A stretch of DNA of 64,000 nt from Kitasatospora sp. NBC_01246 (lineage in GTDB: Bacteria > Actinomycetota > Actinomycetes > Streptomycetales > Streptomycetaceae). The first letter of the stretch is position 1; every line of letters begins with the position of its first letter. Location of the stretch: positions 310,001-374,000 of the forward strand of contig NZ_CP108484.1 in the NCBI RefSeq assembly GCF_036226505.1, given 5' to 3'. Under the pieces are notes generated by a model. The model saw only the letters and a program-made list of their open reading frames with translations. It made no database searches and was not told the origin of the DNA. A program made the translations under genes and the position numbers. Positions 48,268-58,109 of the stretch are shown piece after piece.

Positions 48268-49190
48268 GCGCCCGCTCCCGCTGGCGCGGCGTCGAGTTCG
48301 GTGAGGCGGGCGAGGAGTGCGTCCCGGCCGATGGAGTCGGTGCCGGTCGCCGGCACGGTGCAGGCGTAGGCGCCGGCGATCGCGCCGTACCGGGCGCAGC
48401 GCGCCGCCGGCTCACCGGACAGCCAGCCGAGCAGGAAGCCCGACGCGAAGGCGTCGCCCGCGCCGTTGGAGTCGATCACCGGTGCGGGCGGGGTGACGAC
48501 CGGGACGTGGGTGATCTCCCCGTCGGCGAGCAGGTACGCGCCCTCGGCGCCGGCGGTGGCGACGACCACCCGGGCCCGGCCGCGTTCGGCGATCTGCCGC
48601 ATGGTCCGCTCGGGGTCCGCCAGGGCGGTGGTGGACACGAACACGACATCGGCCTCGTGGGCGAACGGCTCGTGGTAGGGGTTGGTGCCGTCCCAGTTGT
48701 GCAGGTCGGTGGAGACGGTCAGGCCGGCCTCGCGCAGCAGCGGCAGGGCGAAGGCGCAGGGATAGGTGATCGAGACGTGCGCGTGGCGGCTCACCGCGGC
48801 CAGCGCCCGGACGGTCTCCTCGGGCAGCCGGTCCGCCTCGTGCGAGCGGCTGTCGTCGTACAGCGAGAGGCGCCGCCCGTCGGGGCCGACCAGGTTGACG
48901 GCGCGCTTGGTGCCGCCCGGCAGCGGGACCTCGGTGAGCGGGATCCCCCGGTCGCGGTGCAGGGCCCGGATCAGGTCGCCCGCGTGGTCGGCGCCGATCA
49001 TGTCGAGGTGGTGGGTGCGCAGGCCCAGCGCGCTCAGGCCGAGGGCGACGAAGTCGCCGGTCTGGCCTGCCCGCATCTCGATCCTGGGCACCATGTAGCT
49101 GTCGGCGAACGGGAGCGGCAGCTCGGGCACGTACACGATCGTGTCGACACCGGCGCCTCCCAGGACGAGGACGTCTGTCTCGGTACTCAT
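48264..49190 (-). CDS. PfkB/ribokinase-family sugar kinase
   Basis: A 308-residue kinase. The N-terminal VLVLGGAGVDTIVYVPELP and GQTGDFVALGLSALG, and the C-terminal catalytic motif IDSNGAGDAFASGFLLG (Asp base in GAGD), are PfkB family marks. It phosphorylates a sugar, nucleoside or cyclitol; in the acarbose cluster AcbK has this fold (a kinase acting on the product), which fits the present operon. The ATG at 49190 has AGAGGA eight bases upstream. A gap of 172 bases separates it from the amylomaltase gene, the largest in the operon, so a secondary promoter is possible there. Confidence 0.87.
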   Translation of the reverse strand: MSTETDVLVLGGAGVDTIVYVPELPLPFADSYMVPRIEMRAGQTGDFVALGLSALGLRTHHLDMIGADHAGDLIRALHRDRGIPLTEVPLPGGTKRAVNLVGPDGRRLSLYDDSRSHEADRLPEETVRALAAVSRHAHVSITYPCAFALPLLREAGLTVSTDLHNWDGTNPYHEPFAHEADVVFVSTTALADPERTMRQIAERGRARVVVATAGAEGAYLLADGEITHVPVVTPPAPVIDSNGAGDAFASGFLLGWLSGEPAARCARYGAIAGAYACTVPATGTDSIGRDALLARLTELDAAPAGAGA

Positions 49191-49362
49191 GGGTGTTCCT
49201 CTCGGACGTAGGGTCCGGGTGGCGGTGGCCGTGGGTCCCCACCCGGTGGTGGGCCGCTCCCCCGGCAGGCGGGTCGGCGGGGCGGTGCGGCGGACGGGCA
49301 GGGTCCCGCGGACGGCTCCGGCGTGAGCCGTCACCCGGTCGAACGCGGGGCCGCCCCGGACG

Positions 49363-51471
49363 TCACGGGGTGGCCGGCAGGTCCCGGTAGACCTCGGCGA
49401 CGGCACGGGGGCCCGGCAGGGCGGCCAGCTCCTCCAGGGTGAGCGGCCGGCCGGCCGGATCGGCTATCGGCAGCCGCCAGTTGGGGTACTCGTCGACCGT
49501 GCCGGGCAGGTTCTGCGGGCGGCGGTCCCCCACCGTGTCGGGCAGCCAGACGCCCAGCAGCTTCGCCGGGGTGAGCGCGAGGAACCGGTGCAGGCCGAGC
49601 ACCTCCCGGCTCGGCACCTCCGGGCCCGGCACCTCCCCGGTCCGCGGGCCGGGTGCGCCGGGTGCGCCGAGTGCGCCGGCCCGCTCCGCCTCGGCGAGCC
49701 AGCCGGCGCTCTCGGCTGCCGCCGCGGCCGCGGCCTGCTGCACGGGTTCGGCGAGCAGGCCGAGCTTCTCGTGCAGGCCGACGTGGTCACCGTCCAGCCA
49801 GGCGGCGGTGCTGGGCAGGTCGTGGGTGGTGAGGGTGGCCAGGCAGCCGTCGCGCCACTCCTCGGGCGGGAGCGGACCGGAGCGCTGTTCCGAGCCCCCG
49901 AGGTACTCGAAGCGCAGCACGGACGTACCGAGGATCCCCCGGTCCGTCAGCTCCTCGCGGACTCCGCGCTCGACGGTGCCCAGGTCCTCGCCGATCACCA
50001 TGCTGCCGGCCCGGTGCGCCTCCAGGGCGAGCACACCCAGCATCGCCTCGTGGTCGTACCGGACGTAGGCGCCCTCGGCGGCCCGCGCGCCGGCGGGTAC
50101 CCACCAGAGCCGGAACAGCCCCATGATGTGGTCCAGCCGCAGTGCGCCGGAGCGGTGCAGCGTGCCGCGCAGCACCTCGGCGAACGGCGCGTACCCGGCC
50201 TCGGCGAGCGTGTCGGGCCGCCAGGGCGGCAGGCCCCAGTCCTGGCCGTGCGGGTTGAAGTCGTCGGCCGGGCAGCCGACCGTCATGCCCTCGGCGAGGT
50301 AGCGCCGCAGGCTCCAGGCGTCCGCGCCCTCGGGATCGACGCCGACCGCCAGGTCGTGCATGAGCCCGATGGCCATGCCCGCCCCGGTCGCGGCCCGCTG
50401 CGCCTCGCCGAGCTGTTCGTCGACCAGCCAGGCGACCCTGCGGTGGAACTCGATCCGGCCGGCCAGCTCGCGCCGGGCGCCGGCGACGTCGGGCCCGTCG
50501 GGGCTGCGCAGCCCGGCGGGCCAGGACCGCCACCCGGTGCCGTGCACCTCGGCGAGGGCGCACCAGGTCGCGAAGTCGGTCAGCCCCGGCCCCTCCGTGT
50601 CGGTGTACCGCCGGTAGGCGGCCTGCCGGGCCGCGTCGAGCGGTACCCGGTGGAGGAGTTCCAGGGCGCGGAACTTGAGGTCGCGGACGGCCGCCCGGTC
50701 GATCAGTGCGCCGGTGAGGACGGCCTCGCGCAGCCGGCCCCCGCTCGCGGCCAGCTCCTCGACGGCGGCCCGGTCGGCGGGTGACAGGGCCGCGTACTCG
50801 GGTACCGCCTCGATGCGCAGGTTCATCGGGTCGGGGTAGCGCCGGCTGCTGGGCCGGTACGGGGACGGGTCGGGCAGCGGGCCGGGCACGTAGGCGTGGA
50901 GCGGGTTGAGCTGGACGAAGTCGGCGCCGAGGGCGCCGGCCCAGCGGCCCAGGTCGGCCAGGTCGCCGAGGTCGCCCATGCCCCAGGAGCGCGCGGAGAG
51001 CACCGAGTAGAGCTGGGCCAGGAATCCCCAGCCGCGCCCGGCGGGACCGGCCAGCCGGGTGGGCGCGACCAGCAGCGGGGCGGCCTCCCGCCGGCCGGCC
51101 CGCTCGGCGTGGAGGGTGTGGCGGCCGACCGGGAGTTCGGCGAGGTCCGTGCCGAGGTCGCGGACGGGCCTGGTCCGGCCGTCCTCGGTCTCGACCAGCA
51201 GGTCGGTGCGGGGCGGTGTCCGCAGGTCGGCGCGCGGGCGTCCGGAGCGGAGCACGACGCTGGGCGGGAGCAGGCGTTCGGCGAGGGCGCGCCGGCGCTC
51301 GGAGAGGGCCGCCCGGACGGAGCCGCCGGTGGCGGCGTCGACGCCCAGGGCGGCCAGCACGGCCCGCAGCGTGTCCGGGGGAGTCTCGATCCGTCGGCCT
51401 ACGTCGGTGGTCCAGTGGGTGGAGACGCCGTGCAGTTCGGCCAGTGCGGACAGCTCACGCGTGGGCGACAT
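49363..51471 (-). CDS. malQ: 4-alpha-glucanotransferase (amylomaltase, GH77)
   Basis: A 702-residue GH77 enzyme that transfers maltosyl/glucan units between alpha-1,4-glucans. An N-terminal actinobacterial domain (about residues 1-130) precedes the barrel. The catalytic acids are visible: ALRLDHIMGLFRLWWVP (Asp nucleophile about 446), VIGEDLGTV (Glu acid/base about 495) and TTHDLPSTAAW (Asp about 548). The acarbose cluster has an AcbQ of this family. A 17-base overlap with the HAD gene marks tight coupling. Low-complexity Ala/Gly/Pro segment at about 590-620. It could instead serve general maltodextrin metabolism. Confidence 0.9.
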   Translation of the reverse strand: MSPTRELSALAELHGVSTHWTTDVGRRIETPPDTLRAVLAALGVDAATGGSVRAALSERRRALAERLLPPSVVLRSGRPRADLRTPPRTDLLVETEDGRTRPVRDLGTDLAELPVGRHTLHAERAGRREAAPLLVAPTRLAGPAGRGWGFLAQLYSVLSARSWGMGDLGDLADLGRWAGALGADFVQLNPLHAYVPGPLPDPSPYRPSSRRYPDPMNLRIEAVPEYAALSPADRAAVEELAASGGRLREAVLTGALIDRAAVRDLKFRALELLHRVPLDAARQAAYRRYTDTEGPGLTDFATWCALAEVHGTGWRSWPAGLRSPDGPDVAGARRELAGRIEFHRRVAWLVDEQLGEAQRAATGAGMAIGLMHDLAVGVDPEGADAWSLRRYLAEGMTVGCPADDFNPHGQDWGLPPWRPDTLAEAGYAPFAEVLRGTLHRSGALRLDHIMGLFRLWWVPAGARAAEGAYVRYDHEAMLGVLALEAHRAGSMVIGEDLGTVERGVREELTDRGILGTSVLRFEYLGGSEQRSGPLPPEEWRDGCLATLTTHDLPSTAAWLDGDHVGLHEKLGLLAEPVQQAAAAAAAESAGWLAEAERAGALGAPGAPGPRTGEVPGPEVPSREVLGLHRFLALTPAKLLGVWLPDTVGDRRPQNLPGTVDEYPNWRLPIADPAGRPLTLEELAALPGPRAVAEVYRDLPATP

Positions 51472-52363
51472 CGGTCGGACTCTCCCGTCGGTGGGTGGTG
51501 GATGGGGCGGCGGCGGGCCGGTCGGCGGCGGATCGACCGGCGTCGGGCGGGAAGAACCGTTCGAGCACCACCGCGACCCCGTCCTCCTCGTTGCTGGGGG
51601 CCGTTTCGTCCGCGCGGCGCCGGAGTTCGGCGTGGGCGTTGCCCATGGCGACTCCGTATCCGGCCCACTCGATCATCGGGATGTCGTTGGGCATGTCGCC
51701 GAACGCGATGGTGTCGGCGGGGGTGAAGCCGAGCAGGGCGGCCGCGGCGGCCAGTCCGCTCGCCTTGCTGACTCCGGCGGGGAGCAGCTCCACCAGCCCC
51801 TCGCCGGAGTGGGTGACGGCGACCTCGTCCGCGCAGACCCGTCGGGCCAGCGCGGCGAGCTCGTCGTCGCCCAGGTGGTCGTGCCGGATCAGCACCTTGT
51901 CCACGGGCCGCGCCCAGAGGTCGTCCGGGCTCTCGGCCAGCCGCCAGCCGTGCCGCAGGCGGCTCTCGAACCCCGGTGTGACCAGGAAGTCCCCGGTCAG
52001 GCCGGCGGTCACCACCGCGAGTCGCAGCGGCCCCGCCTGCTCGGCGATGCGCGCGACCAGGGGTCGCACGGTCGGACCGTGCAGGCCCTGCGAGGACAGC
52101 AGCCGGTCGGCGCCGACGTCGTAGAGCTGGGCGCCCTGGCCGCAGACCGCCAGTCCCCGGTAGTCGAGTCGTTCCAGCAGGGTCCGGCAGCCGGCCGCTG
52201 CCCGGCCGGTGACCACCAGGTGGAGGGCGCCGGACGCCTCGGCCCGCGCGAGCGCGGCCCGCGTCCGGGCGGAGAGGCTGAGGTCGCCGCGCAGCAGGGT
52301 CCCGTCCAGGTCGGTGGCGACCACCCCGAAGGGCGGCGGACGGCGGCGGGTGGGTGCGGTCAT
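51455..52363 (-). CDS. HAD-superfamily phosphatase (Cof type)
   Basis: A 302-residue phosphatase: motif I ATDLDGTLL (Asp nucleophile and acid), motif II VVTGRAA, motif III Lys in AGVSKASGL, motif IV FGDMPNDIPMI, cap domain between. It would dephosphorylate a sugar- or cyclitol-phosphate of the operon pathway (AcbJ of the acarbose cluster is a HAD). It overlaps the amylomaltase gene and starts three bases after the glycosyltransferase stop. It is similar to the HAD at 26617-27444 (shared ending APSNEEDGVAVVLE). Confidence 0.87.
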   Translation of the reverse strand: MTAPTRRRPPPFGVVATDLDGTLLRGDLSLSARTRAALARAEASGALHLVVTGRAAAGCRTLLERLDYRGLAVCGQGAQLYDVGADRLLSSQGLHGPTVRPLVARIAEQAGPLRLAVVTAGLTGDFLVTPGFESRLRHGWRLAESPDDLWARPVDKVLIRHDHLGDDELAALARRVCADEVAVTHSGEGLVELLPAGVSKASGLAAAAALLGFTPADTIAFGDMPNDIPMIEWAGYGVAMGNAHAELRRRADETAPSNEEDGVAVVLERFFPPDAGRSAADRPAAAPSTTHRRESPTDVAHA

Positions 52364-52366
52364 GGG

Positions 52367-54526
52367 TCAGTCCCTCTCCAGTCCGGCGCCGACCGGCGTG
52401 ACCCGCCGGGGGGTTTCCAGCGGGCACTCGTCCCAGGCGGAGCGGCCGTCGCGCAGCCGCAGCAGGAGGACCAGCGGCCCCTGCGGCCGCTCGCGCAGCA
52501 CGGTGGTGAAGTACCCCTCGGCCCCGGCCAGCCGGTGCTCGCCGGTCGGCAGTACGAGCAGCACGCTCTCGGCGTGCGGCAGGCGGTAGTCGATCCGCAG
52601 GCCGTCGCCGACCGGCTCGACCAGGCAGCGCCCGTCCACGAGGGCGGTTCGGCCCGGGTCGTCCAGGAGGACGGCGAGTTCGGCGCAGCGGGCGAAGTCG
52701 GCCCTGGCGTACGCGGCGGCGAACAGCTGCTCCAGCGCGGTCCGGTCCACCGCCGGCACACATCTGCGGTAGTTCGCCAGGTCACCGCGGCCGAGCGCCG
52801 ATTCGGCGATCTCGCGCCGGTGGGTGACCCAGTCGGTGTCGGCCAGGCTCTCGAACCAGCCGTACCCGGCGGCCCGCTCCGGCGTCAGTCCAGGCAGGAC
52901 TCCGGCGGCGGCGGCCGCGAAGGTCGCCAGCCGGGTGGTGGCGGCCTTGCGCCAGGTGAAACGGCGGGCGAGCGCACGGGAGTTGTCGGAGAGGCGGCGG
53001 TACTCGGCCGGGTCCTCGCGGTGGATCCGGGCGGCCTCCAGGATCCGGTCCGTCAGGGCGGCGGCGAGCAGCGGGTCGTCCTCGGTGAACGAGCGGGGGA
53101 CGGCGAAGCCGGTGACGTCCGGGTGTTCGCGCGGCAGCTGGTGCCGGTAGTGGGTGGTGACCTCCTGTGCGGTGCCGATCGGCACCGCGCCGCAGGCCAT
53201 CAGCTGTCCCTGGGCGATCAGGAAGGAGTCCAGCTCGAACTTGGACGGGAAGAGGCAGAAGTCGGCCGCCACGGCCTCCCGGTGGAGCACGTCCTCACCG
53301 GCCATGGACCAGTCCAGCCGGACCCGCCCGGGGTGACGGTTCGCGACCTCCTCGAAGAAGGGGTCGCCGACCGGGCTGACCACGCCGTCCCCGCCGGCCG
53401 CGACGGCGCAGCGGACGACGAAGTTGATGTCCGGGTCGACGGCGAGCACGGCGTCGATCGCCCGGAACAGTTCGACCTGCCCCTTGTGGTGCACGGAGAA
53501 ACGGGCCACGTGGTAGAAGGTCGGCAGGGCCGGGTCCAGCCCGCGGGCGGTGAGCAGTCGCGCGCGGTCGGCCCCGGCCGGGTCGCGGGCCAGCCAGCCG
53601 TCGGGCACGGCGCAGCCGCCGACGAACTGGCGGGCCGCCGACTCCCGGACGATCCGCGCGACGGTCAGGTCCTGGAAGGCGCGTTCGAAGGGCGTGTCCC
53701 GGAAGGTGGAGTAGAAGTCCAGCTGACCGGGGGTGAGGAAGTCCAGCAGGTCGCAGTTGGCGGCGACGAGCGCGTAGTAGCCGATGCCGTCGGCGGTGGG
53801 GCGGTCGGCCAGGTGGGTGCTCGGCAGTTGGGAGGTCATCGCCGCGGCGAGCCGGCCGGTGGCCGGCGGGTCGGCGAGCGCGTCCAGGTCGGCGTCGGTG
53901 TCGAACAGTTCCAGCAGCCGCTCCAGCTGCGGCCGGTGGACCTGCTGGTTGATCGGCATGTTGCTGGCCAGGGTGCTGACCACCAGGAAGCGCGGGTCGG
54001 TGCGCAGCACCGGCGGCAGCAGGTAGTGGTAGTAGGGCTCGTAGGCCTGCACCACCGCGGGCTCCGCGCCCAGGTCGAGGTGGGCGCGCAGGAAGCGCAG
54101 GCCGGAGACCTGGAAGACGAGCGGCTTGAAGAAGGCCAGGTCGTGGCCCTCGCTCGTGCGGGCCGGGTAGATCCGCTCGGGCAGCAGGTCGAGGTACTCG
54201 TCGGACAGGAAGTAGATGTCGACGCCCTCGTGCCGGAGCCGGTGGGCGCGGGTGGTGAGCCGCAGTTCGAGCTCGGCGGGGTGGCCGGGCCAGACGGCGC
54301 GGTCGAGTACCAGCGGCACGGTGTGCCGGTCGACGTGGTCCAGTTCCTCCAGCTCGTAGTGGGCCCTGAGGTGTTCGAGGCAGCCGTGCGCCGGGGTGAT
54401 CACGGAGACGCGGTGGCCCTGGTCGGCGAACTCGCGGGCCAGGTTCCACACCAGTGAGGCGAGGCCGCCACGCATGAGGCGGATGTCGAAGCCCACGCTC
54501 TCGAAGGCGAATTTGACGATGTGCAC
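52367..54526 (-). CDS. Starch-synthase-like glycosyltransferase (GT-B), first paralogue
   Basis: A 719-residue GT-B enzyme. The N-terminal GT5-like donor/acceptor part has FESVGFDIRLMRGGLASLVW and GHRVSVITPAHG; the C-terminal half has [20 protein letters not shown] and the motif [20 protein letters not shown] (PSxFE...Q as in starch synthases). About 190 C-terminal residues extend beyond the usual catalytic core, matching the paralogue at 58102-60207, and may be a beta-rich module (VEPVGDGLRIDYRLPHAE). GTG at 54526 with AGAGGA eight bases upstream. Donor: probably an ADP- or GDP-linked sugar or pseudo-sugar; AcbS/AcbI of acarbose biosynthesis are the closest known analogues by family. Confidence 0.8.
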   Translation of the reverse strand: MHIVKFAFESVGFDIRLMRGGLASLVWNLAREFADQGHRVSVITPAHGCLEHLRAHYELEELDHVDRHTVPLVLDRAVWPGHPAELELRLTTRAHRLRHEGVDIYFLSDEYLDLLPERIYPARTSEGHDLAFFKPLVFQVSGLRFLRAHLDLGAEPAVVQAYEPYYHYLLPPVLRTDPRFLVVSTLASNMPINQQVHRPQLERLLELFDTDADLDALADPPATGRLAAAMTSQLPSTHLADRPTADGIGYYALVAANCDLLDFLTPGQLDFYSTFRDTPFERAFQDLTVARIVRESAARQFVGGCAVPDGWLARDPAGADRARLLTARGLDPALPTFYHVARFSVHHKGQVELFRAIDAVLAVDPDINFVVRCAVAAGGDGVVSPVGDPFFEEVANRHPGRVRLDWSMAGEDVLHREAVAADFCLFPSKFELDSFLIAQGQLMACGAVPIGTAQEVTTHYRHQLPREHPDVTGFAVPRSFTEDDPLLAAALTDRILEAARIHREDPAEYRRLSDNSRALARRFTWRKAATTRLATFAAAAAGVLPGLTPERAAGYGWFESLADTDWVTHRREIAESALGRGDLANYRRCVPAVDRTALEQLFAAAYARADFARCAELAVLLDDPGRTALVDGRCLVEPVGDGLRIDYRLPHAESVLLVLPTGEHRLAGAEGYFTTVLRERPQGPLVLLLRLRDGRSAWDECPLETPRRVTPVGAGLERD

Positions 54527-54564
54527 CGCCGGGTCCTCTCTGTCGTCGCGTCGGTCGTGCTGTC

Positions 54565-55107
54565 TCAGGCCTCGCCGGGGGCGTGCAGCGTGAGCAGGGT
54601 GTGCGCGGCCAGGGTGGCGGCGTCGGTGATCCGTCCGGACCGGACGAGGGCGCGCCATTCGTCCGGATCGGCCCAGCGCTGGACCATGTCCGCCTCGGAG
54701 GCCTCCCGCTCCGGCTCCCCCGCCGTCAGCTGTTCCGCCAGGAAGACGTGGCAGCCCTGGCTGGAGTAGCCGTAGGCGACGTGCAGCCGGCCCAGGTAGG
54801 TCATCCGGGCGGCCCGCAGGCCGGTCTCCTCGCGAAGTTCGGCGCGGGCCAGGTCGAGCGGGGCCTCGCCGCGGTGGCCCTCGGGCCAGGAGCCCTGCGG
54901 GAACTCCCAGTACCGGCCGCCGGCCGGGTAGCGGTACTGCTCCACCAGGTGCACCCGGCCGTCCTGGCGGGGGACGACCAGGGCGTAGTCGGGTTTGTCG
55001 ACCACCCCGTACCGGCCGGCGCTGCCGTCGGCCCGTTCGATGTCGTCCTCGCGGACGGTCATCCACGGATTGCGGTAGACCTCGCGGGAGCGGACGGTGC
55101 GGATCAC
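54565..55107 (-). CDS. NUDIX hydrolase (ADP-ribose pyrophosphatase-like)
   Basis: A 180-residue NUDIX enzyme. The NUDIX box is complete: GSWPEGHRGEAPLDLARAEL then REETGLRA. YALVVPRQDGRVHLVEQYRYP is typical of ADP-sugar/ADP-ribose pyrophosphatases. It hydrolyses a nucleoside diphosphate linked to a sugar or cyclitol; AcbP of the acarbose cluster is a NUDIX protein. GTG at 55107 overlaps the RmlD-like stop (GTGA) and has GGAGGA upstream. A 38-base gap follows before the glycosyltransferase. Confidence 0.88.
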   Translation of the reverse strand: MIRTVRSREVYRNPWMTVREDDIERADGSAGRYGVVDKPDYALVVPRQDGRVHLVEQYRYPAGGRYWEFPQGSWPEGHRGEAPLDLARAELREETGLRAARMTYLGRLHVAYGYSSQGCHVFLAEQLTAGEPEREASEADMVQRWADPDEWRALVRSGRITDAATLAAHTLLTLHAPGEA

Positions 55108-55991
55108 GGGTTGTCCTCCAGCAGGGCTCGGGTGCCCTCGGCGACTCCGCGCACCCGCAGGCCGTGGGCGGCCAGGAAGCCGGCCAGCCGGTCGCTGGTC
55201 AGGCAGGTGTTGGTGGGGCGGCTGGCGTAGCGGCCGGCGGCCTTGGGCACCTTGCGGACCAGCGAGCGGGGCACGCCGAGGCCGTCGGCGACGGCCTCGG
55301 CCCAGGCCGCCCGGGAGATCCGGTCGGGGCCGCCCAGGTGCAGCAGCGGGGGCGCCGCGCCGGCCAGCGCGCCGGCGGTGACGGCGGCGACGTCCTCGAC
55401 CAGGACGGGTGTCGTCCACTGGTCGTCCGGGGCCTCCACCGGCTCGCCCCGGCGCAGGCTGTGGGCGCAGGCCGAGAAGAAGTTGAGCCACTTCCCCGCG
55501 TCGGCCGGCTCCCAGCCGTAGATCAGGCTGACCCGCAGCACGGTGGCGCCGGGTGTGCGTCCGACGATCCGCTCGGCCCGCAGCTTGGCCCGGCCGTAGG
55601 CGTTCGCGGGGGTGGTGGGCGCGTTCTCGTCGTTGGCCGGCGAGCTGCCGTCGAAGACGTTGTCGGTGGAGATCAGCACCGTCCGGCAGCCGGGTGCGGC
55701 GGCCGTGAGGTTGGCCGCCGCGGCCGTGTGCAGGTCGGCGGCGCGTTCGGGGTTGGCCTCGCACCAGGTCACGTCGGAGGGGCCGTGCACGAGCACCAGC
55801 CGGTCGGGGCGGACCTGCTCCACCACCCGGGCGCAGGACCGGGCGTCGGCCGCGTCGAGCGCCACCCAGGGGGCCGGCGGGGCGGTGAGCGGGTGCCGGG
55901 AGGCCAGCACGGGGCGGTCGCCGGAGGCGGCCAGCCGGGTGGCGACGGCGCGTCCGACGAAGCCGCTGCCGACGATCAGGGTGCGGGTCAC
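55104..55991 (-). CDS. RmlD-like NAD(P)-dependent sugar reductase (extended SDR)
   Basis: A 295-residue Rossmann protein similar to dTDP-4-dehydrorhamnose reductases: TLIVGSGFVGRAVATRL (nucleotide loop), VLISTDNVFDG (Ser/Thr active site), NAYGRAKLRAERIV (Tyr-x3-Lys) and VLRVSLIYGWE. It reduces a keto group of a sugar nucleotide or cyclitol nucleotide. No dTDP-glucose dehydratase or epimerase gene is present in the window, so the real substrate may differ from rhamnose precursors. GTG start overlaps the ROK kinase stop. Confidence 0.85.
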   Translation of the reverse strand: MTRTLIVGSGFVGRAVATRLAASGDRPVLASRHPLTAPPAPWVALDAADARSCARVVEQVRPDRLVLVHGPSDVTWCEANPERAADLHTAAAANLTAAAPGCRTVLISTDNVFDGSSPANDENAPTTPANAYGRAKLRAERIVGRTPGATVLRVSLIYGWEPADAGKWLNFFSACAHSLRRGEPVEAPDDQWTTPVLVEDVAAVTAGALAGAAPPLLHLGGPDRISRAAWAEAVADGLGVPRSLVRKVPKAAGRYASRPTNTCLTSDRLAGFLAAHGLRVRGVAEGTRALLEDNP

Positions 55992-57016
55992 CGGGCGGCC
56001 ACCGCCTGCCGGGCGGTGCCGCGGGCGGTGAGCAGCCGGCCGGCGCCGATCAGCCCGTGGTCGTCGTCCGGCTCGCCGAGGACGACCATGCGGCCGATCT
56101 CCTCGGCGCTCAGGCCGAAGCAGCCGAGCCGTCGGAGCTCCTCGGTGAGCAGTTCGACGAAGCGCGGGCCGACGGCCAGGGCGAAGCCGCCCATCAGGAC
56201 GTAGCGCCGTACGCCGATCGAGGCGAAGACGGAGGTGATCGCGGAGGCGAGGTGGGCGAGGCCGCCCCGCAGCACGGCGGTGGCGAACGCGTCGCCGGCG
56301 CGGACGGCGGCGACCAGGGCGCGGTTGTCGAGCCGCGCGGGGTCGGGCGCGTCCTGCGCGAGCCGGGAGCCGGCGTAGCCGGCCGGGTCGGCGAGGGCCG
56401 CGCGGCGGGCGGCGGCCTGCATGCCGCGGCCCGAGGCGATGGCGCCGAGGTGGCCGCGTCCGCCGCAGTCGCAGCGCGGTGCCCGCGGGGACGGGTCGCT
56501 CGTCCAGTGGCCGAGCTCGCCGCCGTGCCCCTCGGGGTCGAGCAGCACCTCCCCGGCGCGGTAGACCTTGCTGCCGATCCCGGAGCTCACCGTGATCAGG
56601 CAGAACGGCTGCCGGCCCTCGGTGGCGACGTACCGCCAGACGGCGGCCGTCAGGTCGTTGACGACGACGACCGGGAGGCCGAGCCGCTCCTCCAGCAGCA
56701 GGCGCAGCGGCAGCGGTTCGCCGCGGCCGCCCCAGACGGTGGGTGCGGTCATCACGCGGCCGTCGGCCGTGACGGGGCCCGCGAAGGCGAGCGCCAGGGC
56801 GCTGCTGCGGTGGCGCCGCACGGCCCGGCCGGCCAGTTCGGACAGTTGTGCGACGATCCGGTCCTGCAGTTCGGGCACCGGCGCGCCGGGGTGCCGGTCC
56901 ATGCCCTCGGTGGGGGTGCGGCGGATGTCGGTGAGCGCGTCGGTGGCGGTGTCGTAGCGGGCGATCCGCAGGGTGGTTCCGCCGAGGTCGGCGACGGTGA
57001 AGGCGGACTCAGCCAC
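55988..57016 (-). CDS. ROK-family sugar/cyclitol kinase
   Basis: A 342-residue kinase: ATP loop [25 protein letters not shown] (Asp catalytic region), and the ROK zinc site [10 protein letters not shown] then [15 protein letters not shown] with the ROK Cys pair. The family includes glucokinase and the C7-cyclitol kinase AcbM and ValC of acarbose and validamycin synthesis. GTG at 57016 ([13 protein letters not shown]) is preceded by GGAGGGG. The gene overlaps the nucleotidyltransferase by eight bases. Substrate (glucose, N-acetyl sugar or a cyclitol) is uncertain. Confidence 0.87.
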   Translation of the reverse strand: MAESAFTVADLGGTTLRIARYDTATDALTDIRRTPTEGMDRHPGAPVPELQDRIVAQLSELAGRAVRRHRSSALALAFAGPVTADGRVMTAPTVWGGRGEPLPLRLLLEERLGLPVVVVNDLTAAVWRYVATEGRQPFCLITVSSGIGSKVYRAGEVLLDPEGHGGELGHWTSDPSPRAPRCDCGGRGHLGAIASGRGMQAAARRAALADPAGYAGSRLAQDAPDPARLDNRALVAAVRAGDAFATAVLRGGLAHLASAITSVFASIGVRRYVLMGGFALAVGPRFVELLTEELRRLGCFGLSAEEIGRMVVLGEPDDDHGLIGAGRLLTARGTARQAVAAR

Positions 57017-58109
57017 GGGCCCCTCCCCGGGCGTACTCCATGGGCTGCACGTAGCCGTCCTCCAGGACGACCGCCGAGTCGATCTCGGCTCCCGCGGGCA
57101 CGCTCGCGCCGGGCAGCAGGACACTGCGGCGCACCACCGCCCCGGCGCCGATCCGCACGCCCGGGAAGGCGACGCTGTGCTCGATCCGGCCGTGGTTGGC
57201 CAGGTCGGCGGGCACCACGCTGCGCTCGACGCCCGGGGCGCGGACGACCAGGCCGCGCGGCGTCGCGGGCCGGACCGTGAGCGGCAGCCGGTCGAGGGGC
57301 AGGGTCGGGCCGTCCCCCACCATGGCCAGGTGGGCCCGGTGGTAGCGCTCGACGGTGCCGATGTCCTCCCAGTGCCCGGGGACTTCGTAACCGAGGATCC
57401 GCTCGCCCCCGGCGAGCATGGCGGGGATGACGTCGCGGCTGATGTCGTGCTGCCAGTCGGTGCCGTCGAGGTGTTCCAGGTAGCGGTGCAGCACCGTCGC
57501 GTCGAAGACGCAGAAGGCGGCGAACACCAGGTCGCTGGTCGGCTCGGCGGGCTTCTCCACGAAGCCGGTCAGCCGCCCGGCGGCGTCGAACTCGACCATC
57601 CCGAAGAGGTGGACGAAGCGGCGTTCGATCCGCTGGTAGGCCACGGTGAGCGCGGCGCCGGTGCGGCGGTGCCGCTCGATCAGCGGGCGGTAGTCGAAGC
57701 GGTAGACGTGGTCCGCGTGCAGCACCAGCACCTCGCTGGTGCCGGGGCCGAAGACGTAGCGGGCCTTGCGGATCAGCGCGTCCGCGGTGCCCCGCTCCGG
57801 CGGCCCGTCGGGGCGGACGAGCGCGCTCGCCCCGCCCTCGCGGTAGGCCCGGTCGTAGGGGCCGAAGTGCACCCGGAAGCCGGGGCGCCACCACGTCCGG
57901 TGCAGGTCGTCCATCAGCTGCTTCTCCTCGTACTGGGAGAGCAGCAGCACCTCGCCCAGGCCGGAGGCGGCGGCGTTGGCGAGCGAGAAGTCGATCAGGC
58001 GGCAGGCGCCGCCGAAGGGCACCAGCGGCTTGAGCCGGCCGTGGCCGAGCCGGCCCATCCGGCGGCCCTCGCCGCCGGCCAGCAGGACGGTGCGCACGGA
58101 GTCAGCCAT
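57009..58109 (-). CDS. GlgC-like sugar-1-phosphate nucleotidyltransferase
   Basis: A 366-residue enzyme activating a sugar- or cyclitol-1-phosphate with an NTP. The signature [20 protein letters not shown] and PLVPFGG, the FVEKP loop and [13 protein letters not shown] match ADP-glucose pyrophosphorylase; a C-terminal left-handed beta-helix follows (residues about 290-360). The acarbose cluster's AcbR is such an enzyme forming a nucleotide-activated C7-cyclitol. It overlaps the glycosyltransferase stop by eight bases. Donor for the starch-synthase-like enzymes in the same operon. Confidence 0.87.
   Translation of the reverse strand: MADSVRTVLLAGGEGRRMGRLGHGRLKPLVPFGGACRLIDFSLANAAASGLGEVLLLSQYEEKQLMDDLHRTWWRPGFRVHFGPYDRAYREGGASALVRPDGPPERGTADALIRKARYVFGPGTSEVLVLHADHVYRFDYRPLIERHRRTGAALTVAYQRIERRFVHLFGMVEFDAAGRLTGFVEKPAEPTSDLVFAAFCVFDATVLHRYLEHLDGTDWQHDISRDVIPAMLAGGERILGYEVPGHWEDIGTVERYHRAHLAMVGDGPTLPLDRLPLTVRPATPRGLVVRAPGVERSVVPADLANHGRIEHSVAFPGVRIGAGAVVRRSVLLPGASVPAGAEIDSAVVLEDGYVQPMEYARGGARG

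Noticed and set aside
51059..54457. A 1132-codon plus-strand frame
   Set aside because: It is a shadow antisense to the HAD and glycosyltransferase genes; composition is Gly/Arg/Val-rich without a domain.
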